Position numbers and translations under genes: made by a program | Part shown: in pieces, positions 17,026 to 26,442 of the stretch | Layout of the letters: each line of letters opens with the position of its first letter | Position numbering within the stretch: the first letter of the stretch is position 1 | Notes under the pieces: generated by a model | The model's database searches: none | Told to the model about the DNA's origin: nothing | Seen by the model: the letters and a program-made list of their open reading frames with translations, nothing else | Source: Allomeiothermus sp035760705 | GTDB taxonomy: Bacteria > Deinococcota > Deinococci > Deinococcales > Thermaceae | Assembly: GCA_035760705.1 (NCBI GenBank) | Contig: DASTSL010000128.1 | Coordinates: forward strand, 1 to 64,000 | Direction: 5' to 3' | DNA: 64,000 nt

Positions 17026-18783
17026 TCACCTCGAGCGGGTAGCCTGGGCGATGGCCAACAGATCCACCTTGGGGGTGCGGTCCATCAGCAGCAAACCGTT
17101 TTGCTCCTGGAAGGTGTCGGTGAACTGGGTGTAGCAGAACCCGGCCAGCCCCTCGCAGCGCGAGAGGGCGTCCATGAAGTGTCGGTAGCGCTGCAAGAAC
17201 TCCTCCGGGCCGAGGGCCTGGCTATACCCCCAGCCCGCTTCGCTGCGGCTGGCCAGGGCCACCCCGCCGAACTCGGAGAGCACCAGGGCGTGGGTGTCGG
17301 GCTCAAAGCCGCCCACCAGCAGCGAGCGTCCACCGGGCCAGTCCTTGGAGAGGACCCGTCGGGCGGTCTCCACGCTGCCATAGCGCTCCGCCAGCTTCTC
17401 GGGGTCGGCGGTATAGTCGTGGATACCGATGATGTCGGTGGCCAGGTTCTCCCAGCCGTCGTTGCCCACCACGGGGCGGGTGGGGTCGAGGGTCTTGGTG
17501 AGGTGGTAGAGGGTGCGCACGTAGTCGCGGTGGGCGGGGTTGTTGGGCAGGTCGGGCACCCCCCAGCTCTCGTTGAGAGGCACCCAGGCCACGATGCAAG
17601 GATGTGAGTAGTCGCGCTCGATGGCCTCGGTCCACTCCCGGACGGTGCGCTCCACGGCGGTGGGGGTGAAGCGGTAGGCGCTGGGCATCTCGCCCCACAC
17701 CAAAAGGCCCAGCCGGTCACACCAGTAGAGAAAGCGGGGGTCCTCGAGCTTCTGGTGTTTGCGCACCCCGTTGAAGCCCATGCGCTTGATCAGCTCCACG
17801 TCACGCCGCAGGGCGTCGGGGTCGGGCGGGGTCATCAGGCTTTCCGGCCAGTAGCCCTGATCGAGCACCATCCGCAAGTAGAGCGGTCTCCCGTTGAGCA
17901 AAAAGCGGTTCCCCGAGATCGAGATGTCCCGCATGGCGGTATAGGACTCCACCCGGTCGATCACCCGGTCCCCGGCGTACAGCTCGATGGTGGCCTCGAT
18001 CAGGTGGGGGTGGCTGGGGCTCCACAGGGTATGCGAGAGGAAGTCGTCGTTGCCAGGGTCCACGATGGCGATGCGGCGGGCGGTCTCGCGCCGCAGCACC
18101 GCGTAGCGGTCGTCGGCCAGCACCCGCTCGTTGTCATAAAGCCGCACCCGCAGGTAGAGCCCCTCGCGCATCAACCCGGCAATATGCGCCTCCACCGAGA
18201 ACTCCCAGCTCTCCATGTAGGGGGTCCAGCGCAGGGCGCTGATGTGGGTTTCTGGCACCGGCTCGAGCCACACCGTCTGCCAGATGCCGGTGGTGCGGGG
18301 GTACCAGATGCCGTGGGGCTCCAGCAGCCAGTCCTGCTTGCCGCGGGGCTTGGCCAGGTCCTGGGGGTCGTCCTCGGCCCGCACCACCAGGTCCAAGTAG
18401 CCATCCTTGAGGGCACAGGTGGCATCGGCCTGGAAGGGGGTGAAGCCGCCTTCGTGCTCGGCCACCAATTGCCCGTTGGCCCAGACCTTGGCGTGGTAAT
18501 CCACCGCCCCGAAGTGCAGCAGCAAACGCCCGCCCGCCGGTGGCAGGTCGCCATCCTCGAGCCGGACCCGGGTGCGGTACCAGATCACCGGGTGGAATCC
18601 GGTATCCCCGATGCCGCTCAGCGAGCTTTCCGGGGCGAAAGGTACCCGGATCTCCCGGTCGAAGGGCACGTCGCCGGGCTCCTTGAAGCACTGGGTGTCG
18701 TCGAAGCTGAACTGCCACTCGCCGTCTAAGGATCGCCAGCGCTCGCGTTGGAACTGGGGCCGGGGATGCGCGGGGTCAAGCAT
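17026..18783 (-). CDS. GH2 family beta-galactosidase/beta-glucuronidase-like enzyme
   Basis: 585 residues from ATG 18783 (GGGAGG 5 nt upstream). The order is an N-terminal jelly-roll (GEWQFSF through HGIWYPRTTGIWQTVWLEP), an immunoglobulin-like domain, then a barrel starting LNGRPLYLRMVLDQGYWPES. The acid/base Glu lies in WVPLNESWGVPD and the nucleophile Glu in LSEFGGVAL. The C-terminal FCYTQFTDTFQEQNG region is typical of GH2. The substrate sugar cannot be read. It lies downstream of glf but beyond a terminator. Confidence 0.88.
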   Translation of the reverse strand: MLDPAHPRPQFQRERWRSLDGEWQFSFDDTQCFKEPGDVPFDREIRVPFAPESSLSGIGDTGFHPVIWYRTRVRLEDGDLPPAGGRLLLHFGAVDYHAKVWANGQLVAEHEGGFTPFQADATCALKDGYLDLVVRAEDDPQDLAKPRGKQDWLLEPHGIWYPRTTGIWQTVWLEPVPETHISALRWTPYMESWEFSVEAHIAGLMREGLYLRVRLYDNERVLADDRYAVLRRETARRIAIVDPGNDDFLSHTLWSPSHPHLIEATIELYAGDRVIDRVESYTAMRDISISGNRFLLNGRPLYLRMVLDQGYWPESLMTPPDPDALRRDVELIKRMGFNGVRKHQKLEDPRFLYWCDRLGLLVWGEMPSAYRFTPTAVERTVREWTEAIERDYSHPCIVAWVPLNESWGVPDLPNNPAHRDYVRTLYHLTKTLDPTRPVVGNDGWENLATDIIGIHDYTADPEKLAERYGSVETARRVLSKDWPGGRSLLVGGFEPDTHALVLSEFGGVALASRSEAGWGYSQALGPEEFLQRYRHFMDALSRCEGLAGFCYTQFTDTFQEQNGLLLMDRTPKVDLLAIAQATRSR

Positions 18784-19195
18784 AGAGGCCTCCCGCAGTG
18801 AGCTTAGAGAATTCGACCAGGTTTGTTGTGAAATATCCCTCACGATATCCGGCTCGAGGGTTCATAGAAATTGCATCGTAGGGGTGGGCTACGTTTTGTC
18901 CTCCTGAAGGCAATGCTCAGGGTAGGCCCTAAGAATCAACCCGCAAGACAAGCCTCCTTGCGGATCGCTCGTGGGCGGTACTCGTTCACCGCTCGGGCCG
19001 ACAAACCAGCTTTTGCACCCAAGCGGTTAGGGGTGTGGGCGCGGCTTCTTCCCCCCAACCCCCGCTGGCTGGCCTAGCCAGCGAGCGCTCTGCGCCACAG
19101 CGCTTGCGTCATCGTCGCTGCCGCCCCGGCTAGCGGTACTGGCCTCACCAAAAAGAAAGTGCCTCTCTCGAGGCACCCTCGAACTGGGGGCGGGT
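18784..19195. other. Intergenic stretch between GH2 gene and glf
   Basis: 412 bp. It contains the glf terminator at 19149-19176, a short dyad TGTGA-N8-TCACG at 18827-18844, and several GC-rich short palindromes. No array promoter and no coding frame are evident. Confidence 0.45.
19149..19176 (-). terminator. Terminator of glf
   Basis: On the minus strand a perfect 7-bp stem GTGCCTC/GAGGCAC with a 4-nt loop is followed by TTTCTTTTTG. It lies 20 bp after the glf stop. Confidence 0.88.
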
Positions 19196-20344
<1,149 letters not shown>

Positions 20345-20366
20345 CAGGTTCCCCCTCTCGGCACGG

Positions 20367-21596
20367 TTAGGGCTTACGGGCCACCTTGGCCTCGGCGGCC
20401 AGCGAGAGCCCCGCTGGGGTCTGGGCGGTGCGCTGAGGGATCAGGCTGGCTTTGGGGAGGTTGGCCAGCTGCTTGCGCTCGAGCGCCTCTTCGATGAGCC
20501 GCTCCATCTTGGTCCAGGTGTGGTCCCAGGACATCGCCGCCAAGAAGGCCTCGGCCTGGCGCTGGCGCTTGGTCTGGTCTTCCAGCAAGGCCCGCCTTAT
20601 GGCTTCGGCAAAGCCCTCGGCATCGTCGGCGATGTAGACCAGGTCCTTTTCGCCATAAGGCCGTACCACGTCGCGGATCGGCGTGGAGACCACCGGCTTG
20701 CCCGCTGCCAGGTACTCCGGGGTCTTGGTGGGAGAGATAAAGCGGGTGGAGTTGTTGAGCGCGAAGGGCAACATCGCCACGTCCCAGTGGGCCAGGTAGT
20801 AGGGCAACTCGGCGTAGCTCTTCATGCCCAGGAAGTGCAGGTTCGCGAGCCGCGGCATCTCGGCGGGGTCCACCTTGGCGAAAGGCCCCACCATCACGAA
20901 CTCGCAGCCGGGGAGCCGCCGGGCCACCGCCTCGAGCAGTCCGGTATCCATGCGCTCGTCGATGACCCCGTAAAAGCCCACCCGGGGGCGGCCCAGCGGG
21001 GCCAGGTCGCGCGGCTCGGGCAGGGGGCGGCGGGCCTGGGCGAAGTGGGCCACGTCCACCGAGGAGGGGAAGCAGTGGCAGTTGGGGTGTTGCAGCCGCT
21101 TGGCCTCGTAGAGGCTCTGGCCGCCGGTGAACACCACGTTGGCCCAGCGGAAAAGCTGCTGCTCGCGCTCGCGCAACACCGGCGGGGCGAAGCGGAAGTT
21201 GGCCAGTTCGTCCATGCAGTCGTAGACCGCGGCTTTAGGCTCGAGCCCGCGCAAGTAGGGCAAGAACATCGGGCTATACAGCCACATCACGAAGTCGCGA
21301 ACCCCCAACTCCTCCAGGAAATCCTTTACCAACATGCGGATCAGGCCGCCTACCCGGTCCTCGCTGAGGCCCTCGGGCAGGTGGGGGATGGCCACGTTGA
21401 CCCCGCCATCCCGGTAGGTCTCCAGGCGGGGGAGCGGTTTGGGCTCGCTTTCGCCGATAAAGATCGGCTCTTCCACAAACACCACCCGGTGGCTCTGGGC
21501 GGCGCGGCTCATGAGGTGCTGGGGGCGCTGGTAGACGAAGTTCCAACGGAGATGGGAGAAGCAAACAATATCGTAGGTGCTTTGGGTTTGGCTCAT
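20367..21596 (-). CDS. GT4-like glycosyltransferase
   Basis: 409 residues from ATG 21596 (AAAGGAA upstream; the longer frame adds a short non-conserved lead). N terminus DIVCFSHLRWNFVYQRPQHL; the C-terminal donor-binding half contains VMVGPFAKVDPAEMPRL and the EX7E-like region of SPTKTPEYLAAGKPVVSTPI. It is a retaining GT-B type transferase. Coupled with glf, it may transfer galactofuranose or act just before that step. Confidence 0.82.
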   Translation of the reverse strand: MSQTQSTYDIVCFSHLRWNFVYQRPQHLMSRAAQSHRVVFVEEPIFIGESEPKPLPRLETYRDGGVNVAIPHLPEGLSEDRVGGLIRMLVKDFLEELGVRDFVMWLYSPMFLPYLRGLEPKAAVYDCMDELANFRFAPPVLREREQQLFRWANVVFTGGQSLYEAKRLQHPNCHCFPSSVDVAHFAQARRPLPEPRDLAPLGRPRVGFYGVIDERMDTGLLEAVARRLPGCEFVMVGPFAKVDPAEMPRLANLHFLGMKSYAELPYYLAHWDVAMLPFALNNSTRFISPTKTPEYLAAGKPVVSTPIRDVVRPYGEKDLVYIADDAEGFAEAIRRALLEDQTKRQRQAEAFLAAMSWDHTWTKMERLIEEALERKQLANLPKASLIPQRTAQTPAGLSLAAEAKVARKP

Positions 21597-21779
21597 CCGA
21601 TATTCCTTTCTGGGCACAGGTGGCCGAGGGAGACCCCTGGGGCGTCACCTGGTTTGAGGGGGTTCCTGGGCGGTGTAGATCTGGGGCTCACTACGGTTCA
21701 GGAACCGAGCTGACTTGGGGGTGTTGGAAGCAGTTCATCCACCCAGGGGGTGGATGATCCTGTCTTCGCCACGCACTCT

Positions 21780-21833
21780 AGGATGCCCCCGGCGCTTGAC
21801 CCCCTCCTGAGTCGAGTCTGAGGGCTGGCTGAA
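21780..21833 (-). promoter_or_regulatory. NTCAGC-array promoter of the glycosyltransferase-glf operon
   Basis: Minus-strand hexamers TTCAGC / CTCAGA / CTCAGG / GTCAAG at exact 11-bp steps, N5, N4, then -10 CATCCT (21780-21785). A further TTCAGG lies 12 bp upstream of the first. The start codon is 183 nt downstream. Confidence 0.8.
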
Positions 21834-21848
21834 TGACGGCCTGAACAG

Positions 21849-21878
21849 TAAAAAATGGGAGACTGGGCCCAGCCTCCC
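21849..21878 (-). terminator. Terminator of the Crp/Fnr gene
   Basis: Minus-strand stem GGGAG with CTGG/CCAG inside and CTCCC, followed by ATTTTTTACTG. Confidence 0.82.
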
Positions 21879-21907
21879 GCACCTCGAGCGAAGGTTTTCT
21901 GGTTTGG

Positions 21908-22717
21908 TTACATGTTGACTACCAGCCTCGAGGGGGCCGCCACCGGGATGCGGGGGGCGTGCTCTACGGCCTTGGGGCAGCCGTAAAAGGCCCCCTCGCT
22001 CTCCAGGAAGCGCGGCATCCGCTCCACGTCCACCACCACGTCCTTGCCGGTGCGCTGGATCACACCCTCGCACTCGAGTTCGGTGAGGCTCAAGCTCACG
22101 GTCTCGCGCCGCACCCCCAGCAAGAGCGCCAGGTCGTACTGGGTGAAGGGCATCCGGATATAAAGCCCTTTCCCGGTGGGCTGGCCTTCCTCGAGCGCGT
22201 AGAGGTAGAGGATGCGGGCCAGCCGGGCTGGGACCCGGGTGGACTGATTGAGGAAGCGCAGGTTGCTCTCCTCCTCGATCTGGTCGGCCAGTAGGTGCAA
22301 GAAGCAGCGGGTCAGCTCGAGTTCGCGCTCCACCAGGTCCTGCACCAGCTCGAAGGGCCACACCGTGATCTCGCCGGGGGCGATCGCCACCACCTCGGGG
22401 GCGGTATCGCGGGGGTGGGTGAGGGTCTCCAGACCGATAAAAGACCCCTTGCGCCGCACCGCCATCAGTTGCTCATCGCCGTACTCGGTAAAGCGCATCA
22501 GCTTGAACCAGCCCTTGTGTACGTAGGCCACCAACGGCTCGCCCATCGAGCTGGCGATCTCGCCGGTGCGCAGGGTTTTGTGCCGCCCCTGGGCTTTCAG
22601 GGTCTCCCGTACGCTCGGCGAGAGGCAGTCCAGCAGGCGGTTGATGTCGAGCGTGTAGGGACTCCAGGTATGCATGGGGATTTGTGCGGCGGGGTTCCAG
22701 GAACTATGCGGTTTCAT
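21908..22717 (-). CDS. Crp/Fnr family transcriptional regulator
   Basis: 269 residues. A cyclic-nucleotide-binding-like beta-roll (about residues 25-130; GEIASSMGEPLVAYVHKGWFKL, RRKGSFIGLETL) is followed by the long dimer helix and a winged HTH containing MPFTQYDLALLLGVRRETVSLSLTELECEGVIQ. The ligand site lacks the cAMP-pocket Arg-Ser signature, so the signal is unknown. ATG 22717 sits exactly 7 nt after the -10 of an array promoter, so the mRNA is predicted leaderless and the regulator itself is controlled by the array system. Confidence 0.88.
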   Translation of the reverse strand: MKPHSSWNPAAQIPMHTWSPYTLDINRLLDCLSPSVRETLKAQGRHKTLRTGEIASSMGEPLVAYVHKGWFKLMRFTEYGDEQLMAVRRKGSFIGLETLTHPRDTAPEVVAIAPGEITVWPFELVQDLVERELELTRCFLHLLADQIEEESNLRFLNQSTRVPARLARILYLYALEEGQPTGKGLYIRMPFTQYDLALLLGVRRETVSLSLTELECEGVIQRTGKDVVVDVERMPRFLESEGAFYGCPKAVEHAPRIPVAAPSRLVVNM

Positions 22718-22724
22718 GGGGTTC

Positions 22725-22778
22725 AGGCTAGGTCGGGCGTCTGACCTCAAACTGACCCGAAGCTGAGGCAGGGCTGAG
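22725..22778 (-). promoter_or_regulatory. NTCAGC-array promoter of the Crp/Fnr gene
   Basis: Minus-strand CTCAGC / CTCAGC / GTCAGT / GTCAGA at exact 11-bp steps, N5, N4 and -10 TAGCCT (22725-22730), 7 nt before the ATG. One of the best examples. Confidence 0.88.
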
Positions 22779-22971
22779 CCGCGCTTCCTGGCTTTTCCAA
22801 TCCGCGTGTTAGATTTCTCACCATTTTCCCAGAAATATTTCTCGATCCTACTCGGCAGAGCGGTCGGGCCGGACAGCTAGGGGGTGCGCTCGAGGGCTGC
22901 GCACCGCACAAAACGGGCTAAATCCGGGGCGCATTTCTGCGGGGATGGCCCAGTTTTTTCGGGGAGCGGAT

Positions 22972-23478
22972 ATGGGACAGATCAAAGACGTGCGTGAACT
23001 CGAGGACCCCGCCAAGCTCGAGTTCCAGCGGCGGCAGTGGCGGGCCCAGCGCGTGGCCTGGGGAATCCTGGTCGTGCTGGTGCTGGCGGCACTGTTGGGG
23101 CTTTTTGGCCCCGGTGTGCTGAGCGGGGTCGAGACCGCCACCGGGGACGGAGCGCTCCGGGCTGAGTATCACCGCTTCGTGCGCTACGAGGACCCCACTC
23201 GGCTGGAACTCCAGGTGCGCCCCACAGGGGGTGAGGAGCTACGGATCTGGCTGAGCCGCGAATACGTGCAGGGCAGCGGCATCCAGCAGGTGGTTCCCCA
23301 ACCCGAATCGGTCGAGGCGGGGCCGGACCGCTACACCTACGTGTTTCGCCTGGAAAACCCCAGCGGGCCGGTGAGCATCAGCTATGAACTGATGCCCGTG
23401 CGGATGGGCCGCCTGGGGGGGCAGGTCGGGCTCGAGGGCAGAGAAGCCGTCCAGGTAGGGCAGTTCGTCTACCCCTAG
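22972..23478 (+). CDS. Membrane-anchored protein of unknown function
   Basis: 168 residues: a charged cytoplasmic lead (KLEFQRRQWRAQRVAWG), one membrane helix (ILVVLVLAALLGLFGPGVL), then an exported beta-rich domain with LRIWLSREYVQGSGIQQVVPQ and VSISYELMPVRMGRLGGQVG. I do not recognise the family. GGGGAG precedes the ATG at 22972. The YetF-like gene follows 30 bp later, so the two probably form an operon. Confidence 0.7.
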   Translation: MGQIKDVRELEDPAKLEFQRRQWRAQRVAWGILVVLVLAALLGLFGPGVLSGVETATGDGALRAEYHRFVRYEDPTRLELQVRPTGGEELRIWLSREYVQGSGIQQVVPQPESVEAGPDRYTYVFRLENPSGPVSISYELMPVRMGRLGGQVGLEGREAVQVGQFVYP

Positions 23479-23508
23479 CGGTCTACCCCTAGCGAAGGGA
23501 GAGCGGGC

Positions 23509-23955
23509 ATGGATTCGGTGTTTCGGGCTTTGCTGGTGTACTTATTTTTGTTGGTGCTGCTCAGGCTTTCCGGGAAACGCTCGCTGGCGCAGATCACGAC
23601 CTTCGACTTCGTGCTGCTCCTGATCATCAGCGAGACCGCCGACACCGCCCTGCTGGGTCGGAACAACTCGTCCACCCACGCCTTCTTGCTGATCACGACC
23701 CTGGTGATCACCGACATCGGCCTGTCGCTCTTGAAACAGCGCTTCCCGCTGCTGGAGCGCCTGGTGGACGACGTGCCGCTGATCGTGGTGCAGGACGGAA
23801 AACCGCTCAAAGACCGGATGAGCAAGGCCCGGGTGGACGAGGACGACGTGCTCTCGGCGGCCCGCGAACTTCAGGGCCTCGAGCGCCTGGACCAGATCAA
23901 GTACGCCGTAGTGGAACGCTCCGGGGGGATCTCGATCATCCCCAAGGAGAAATGA
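23509..23955 (+). CDS. YetF-like DUF421 membrane protein
   Basis: 148 residues: three N-terminal membrane helices starting FRALLVYLFLLVLLRLSGKRSLAQITTFDFV, then a soluble domain with PLIVVQDGKPLKDRMSKARVDEDDVLSAAR. The GKRSLAQ-T-FDFV motif is diagnostic of the YetF/YrbG family, spore and stress-associated in Bacillus. Biochemical role unknown. Confidence 0.85.
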   Translation: MDSVFRALLVYLFLLVLLRLSGKRSLAQITTFDFVLLLIISETADTALLGRNNSSTHAFLLITTLVITDIGLSLLKQRFPLLERLVDDVPLIVVQDGKPLKDRMSKARVDEDDVLSAARELQGLERLDQIKYAVVERSGGISIIPKEK

Positions 23956-24115
23956 GGGAAGTAGCGATACGCCGGACAATTCCCTCTGGGAAGCAGATAG
24001 CTGACCGATAAGCACGGCCTACTCGGCATCTCTAATGTGAAGTGTTTCCTAATAATCAATCGTGGAGAGGAACGTGGAGAGGAATTAATACAAAACCGCT
24101 TCCCAGATGCAAGGA

Positions 24116-24158
24116 CTCAGCCCTGGCTCAGCTCGAGGTAAGCCTCACTATCTAGGAT
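24116..24158 (+). promoter_or_regulatory. NTCAGC-array promoter of the proline-rich protein gene
   Basis: CTCAGC / CTCAGC / GTAAGC at 11-bp steps, N5, N4, then TAGGAT at 24153-24158. The start codon at 24199 is 40 nt downstream, after an AAGGAGG site. Confidence 0.72.
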
Positions 24159-24198
24159 TGAGACCGAAAAGTCCGGTTTTGACCCGCAAGGAGGAGCC

Positions 24199-24429
24199 AT
24201 GATCGCCAAACGCCGCAAAGCCCGTCCGCCCGACCCACCCGGGCAACCGCCGAAGGATTCGCCCGAGCCCGCGCGCCCTCCCCGCCCCGACGCCCCCGGC
24301 CCCCACCGCCCCCAGCCGCTGCATAAACCCCCTGCCGCTCGGCCCGGCCCCGAGATCCAAGACCCTCCGGCTCCTCACGAGCCGCCCAAGGGGCGGACCC
24401 CGCGCGAGGGTGGGCTGTTAGGGGACTAA
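24199..24429 (+). CDS. Proline-rich small protein
   Basis: 76 residues, more than a third proline, with repeated short motifs such as RPGPEIQDPPAP. It has a basic start (MIAKRRKARPP), no signal peptide and no membrane segment. It is intrinsically disordered and of unknown function. The AAGGAGG site and the array promoter argue that it is real and stress-regulated. Confidence 0.65.
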   Translation: MIAKRRKARPPDPPGQPPKDSPEPARPPRPDAPGPHRPQPLHKPPAARPGPEIQDPPAPHEPPKGRTPREGGLLGD

Positions 24430-24495
24430 CAGCGGTGGAAAGCCGCAGTTTTTACGGTAAGGACCGGAGCCAGGAACTCCGCAAGAGGAGGAATC

Positions 24496-24990
24496 ATGCA
24501 AAGTTTGCAAGAGCTGTATCTGGATGAACTCCGGGACGCCTACGACGCCGAGCGCCAGCTCACCCAAGCCCTGCCCAAGATGATGGAGGCGGCTTCCTCG
24601 CCCGAGCTGCGGCAAGCTTTCGAGCTGCACTTGCAGCAGACCGAGGAGCAGTGCCGCCGTCTCGAGCAGATCTTCGAGCGCATGGGCGAGAGCCCCGAGG
24701 GCGAGCCCTGCGAGGCCATGCAGGGGTTGATCGAGGAGGGTCAGCAACTCCTGGAGAAGCGTGACCAGGCCGACCCCGAGGTGTTGGACGCGGCCCTCAT
24801 AGCGGCGGGCAACAAGGTCGAGCACTACGAGATCGCCAGCTACGGTACGCTGTGCACCTATGCCGAGATGCTCGGTGACGACGAGGCCAAGCGCCTCTTG
24901 GGCCAGACCCTGGAGGAAGAGAAGATGGCCGACAAAAAGCTCACCGCGCTGGCCGAACGCAAGATCAACCGCCGGGCCGCCGAGGGCTAG
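24496..24990 (+). CDS. YciF-like DUF892 ferritin-fold protein
   Basis: 164 residues, four-helix bundle of the YciE/YciF family. N terminus SLQELYLDELRDAYDAERQL; the putative di-metal ligands are in ELHLQQTEEQ, KVEHYEIASYGTL and EEEKMADKKL. Family members are stress-induced in enterobacteria. GGAGG precedes the ATG. A strong terminator follows. Confidence 0.9.
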   Translation: MQSLQELYLDELRDAYDAERQLTQALPKMMEAASSPELRQAFELHLQQTEEQCRRLEQIFERMGESPEGEPCEAMQGLIEEGQQLLEKRDQADPEVLDAALIAAGNKVEHYEIASYGTLCTYAEMLGDDEAKRLLGQTLEEEKMADKKLTALAERKINRRAAEG

Positions 24991-25003
24991 CGGCTCGAGC
25001 CCG

Positions 25004-25035
25004 AAAGCCCGGCACTGGCCGGGCTTTTTTACTTT
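25004..25035 (+). terminator. Terminator after the YciF-like gene
   Basis: Stem AAAGCCCGGC/GCCGGGCTTT with a short loop, followed by TTTT and ACTTTT. Confidence 0.9.
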
Positions 25036-25224
25036 TCGCCCGGACCCGGGGTGGCTTGGTGCATCCACCCTGGGGTCTCCCGTCGAGGGCAAGTTGTATG
25101 AAATCCAAGTTCTCGAATCGAGCGAAACGGCTGTGCCCGGCGGCTTTCCAAACGGCTGAGCTTGTTAGACCACGCACAACACGCGCCCCTCCCAGGGCCT
25201 AACCTCGAGCCCAAGGAGACCCCA

Positions 25225-25491
25225 ATGGCAGAGCGTGATGCGCAGCGTTCAACCGAGGCGCCGAATCCCCAGAACTTGGACCGGGATAGCTCCCCCGACG
25301 ATTTCGAGCGCGAGAACCCCCCGCTGCCTACCCGCGGGACGGTGGGGGAGGTCAACGAATCGCTCGAGGACACCTACCCCATGACCTCTCCCAAGGGCGA
25401 CCCCCAGGAAGTAGACCTGAACCTCGACCCCATGCAGCCGGAAGACGAGGACCAGGACCCGGTGGGGAGGAACCCCGACGAGGAAGCCTAG
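25225..25491 (+). CDS. Acidic disordered small protein
   Basis: 88 residues rich in Asp, Glu and Pro (e.g. NLDPMQPEDEDQDPVG), no membrane segment or known motif. AAGGAG lies 8 nt before the ATG. It sits among stress-type genes. Family not recognised. Confidence 0.65.
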   Translation: MAERDAQRSTEAPNPQNLDRDSSPDDFERENPPLPTRGTVGEVNESLEDTYPMTSPKGDPQEVDLNLDPMQPEDEDQDPVGRNPDEEA

Positions 25492-25553
25492 GGCTCGAGG
25501 TCGGCAGGGCTAAAGGTCAGCACCGGATGGCCGGTGAAATAAAGGAGGAAGGA

Positions 25554-25742
25554 ATGGCAGAGGAGAAAAAAGGCGGACGGGGTTCCAACCTGACCCAAGA
25601 AGACCGGGCCAAAGGAGGCCGTCACTCTCACGGCGGGCGTAGCGACAGCGATAGCGATAAGGGTCGTCAGGGACAGCACAATGTGAGCGAGGAAGGCCGC
25701 GAGCGGATGTCCGAGAGCGGGGAAAAGGGCGGCTCCAAATAG
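25554..25742 (+). CDS. KGG-motif stress protein
   Basis: 62 residues, very hydrophilic, with repeated KGG and GG-basic motifs (EEKKGGRGSN, RAKGGRHSHGGR, SGEKGGSK). This is the KGG/Con-10 type of desiccation and stress proteins. AAAGGAGGAAGG supports ATG 25554. Confidence 0.75.
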   Translation: MAEEKKGGRGSNLTQEDRAKGGRHSHGGRSDSDSDKGRQGQHNVSEEGRERMSESGEKGGSK

Positions 25743-25781
25743 CCGGACTCGAGTAAAATCCTGACCACTCCGTGTCTGACC

Positions 25782-25811
25782 AAAAAAGTCCCCACATCGG
25801 GGGCTTTTTCC
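25782..25811. terminator. Bidirectional terminator between the KGG and MgtC-like genes
   Basis: AGTCCCC/GGGGGCT stem flanked by AAAAAA on the left and TTTTT on the right, so it can work on both strands. Confidence 0.82.
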
Positions 25812-25821
25812 CTGCCGGGGC

Positions 25822-26429
25822 TCACTCGCCGTCCGGGCTTTTGGAGGCCCGGTTGATCTTGAGGGCCTCCTGGGGTGCTGGGGAGGCTCGAGCTGAGCCC
25901 GCCAGCACCCGCAACACGATAAATTGAGCAAGGTGGTCCCCACCGCCAGCACGTAGCGCTCCATCCCTACCGCGATTCCCACCGCCGTGGCCAAGAGCGA
26001 GGCCGCGGTGGTGAGGCCCTGGACGGTGTAGCCGCCTGAGATGAAGATGGTGCCAGCTCCCAGAAAGCTGATCCCGGTGGTGACCACCGAGAGCACTCGG
26101 GTGCTATCCACCTGGACCCCCCGCGTGTCCCCGGCGTAGCGGGTCATCATCACCTCGCCGAGCAGCACGAACATGGCCGCGCTCACCCCCACCAGCATGT
26201 AGGCGTATTTGCGGAAGGCCCGCAGGATGTGGGCCTCGAGGTCATAGGAGCGCCCGGCCACCAGGCGCGACAGGCTGGTCTCGAGGCTGTAATGGGCCTG
26301 GGCCGTACCCCGGAAGGCCAGGTTCAGGCGGTACCGGGCGATCTGGGGGTTCCAGGAGCCCTGGTAGGGCGCCTCCAGGAGTTCGGACCAGCTCGAGACC
26401 TTGAGGGCGTCGGGGGTTTCCCGGGCCAC
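25822..26429 (-). pseudogene. FRG domain fused to MgtC-like protein, frameshifted
   Basis: From GTG 26429 (GAGGGGGAG upstream) the frame first reads an FRG-type domain (SWSELLEAPYQGSWNPQ, FRGTAQAHYSLETSLSRL, ILRAFRKYA). It then passes without a break into the MgtC/SapB core (YMLVGVSAAMF, GISFLGAGTIF, VQGLTTAASLLATAVGIAVG). The MgtC N-terminal helices are missing. Near 25925 one base is lost: the other frame continues IVLRVLAGSARA and stops at 25822. The gene is therefore chimeric at about 26200 and broken at the 3' end. It is the last gene of the Nramp operon. Confidence 0.65.
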
Positions 26430-26442
26430 GCTCGGCTCCCCC

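Larger units (their letters stand above)
21597..21907. other. Intergenic stretch with promoter and terminator
   Basis: 311 bp holding the array promoter (21780-21833), the Crp-gene terminator (21849-21878) and, in the long leader, a palindromic CATCCACCC/GGGTGGATG hairpin at about 21737-21754 that might influence the operon transcript. Confidence 0.55.

Noticed and set aside
18827..18844. Crp-type operator TGTGA-N8-TCACG
   Set aside because: The half-sites are 8 rather than 6 bp apart and there is no second copy, so it is not a clear Crp site.
22725..22778. Arrays as Crp/Fnr binding sites
   Set aside because: Crp/Fnr proteins bind inverted repeats with about 22-bp symmetry, whereas these are direct repeats at 11 bp.
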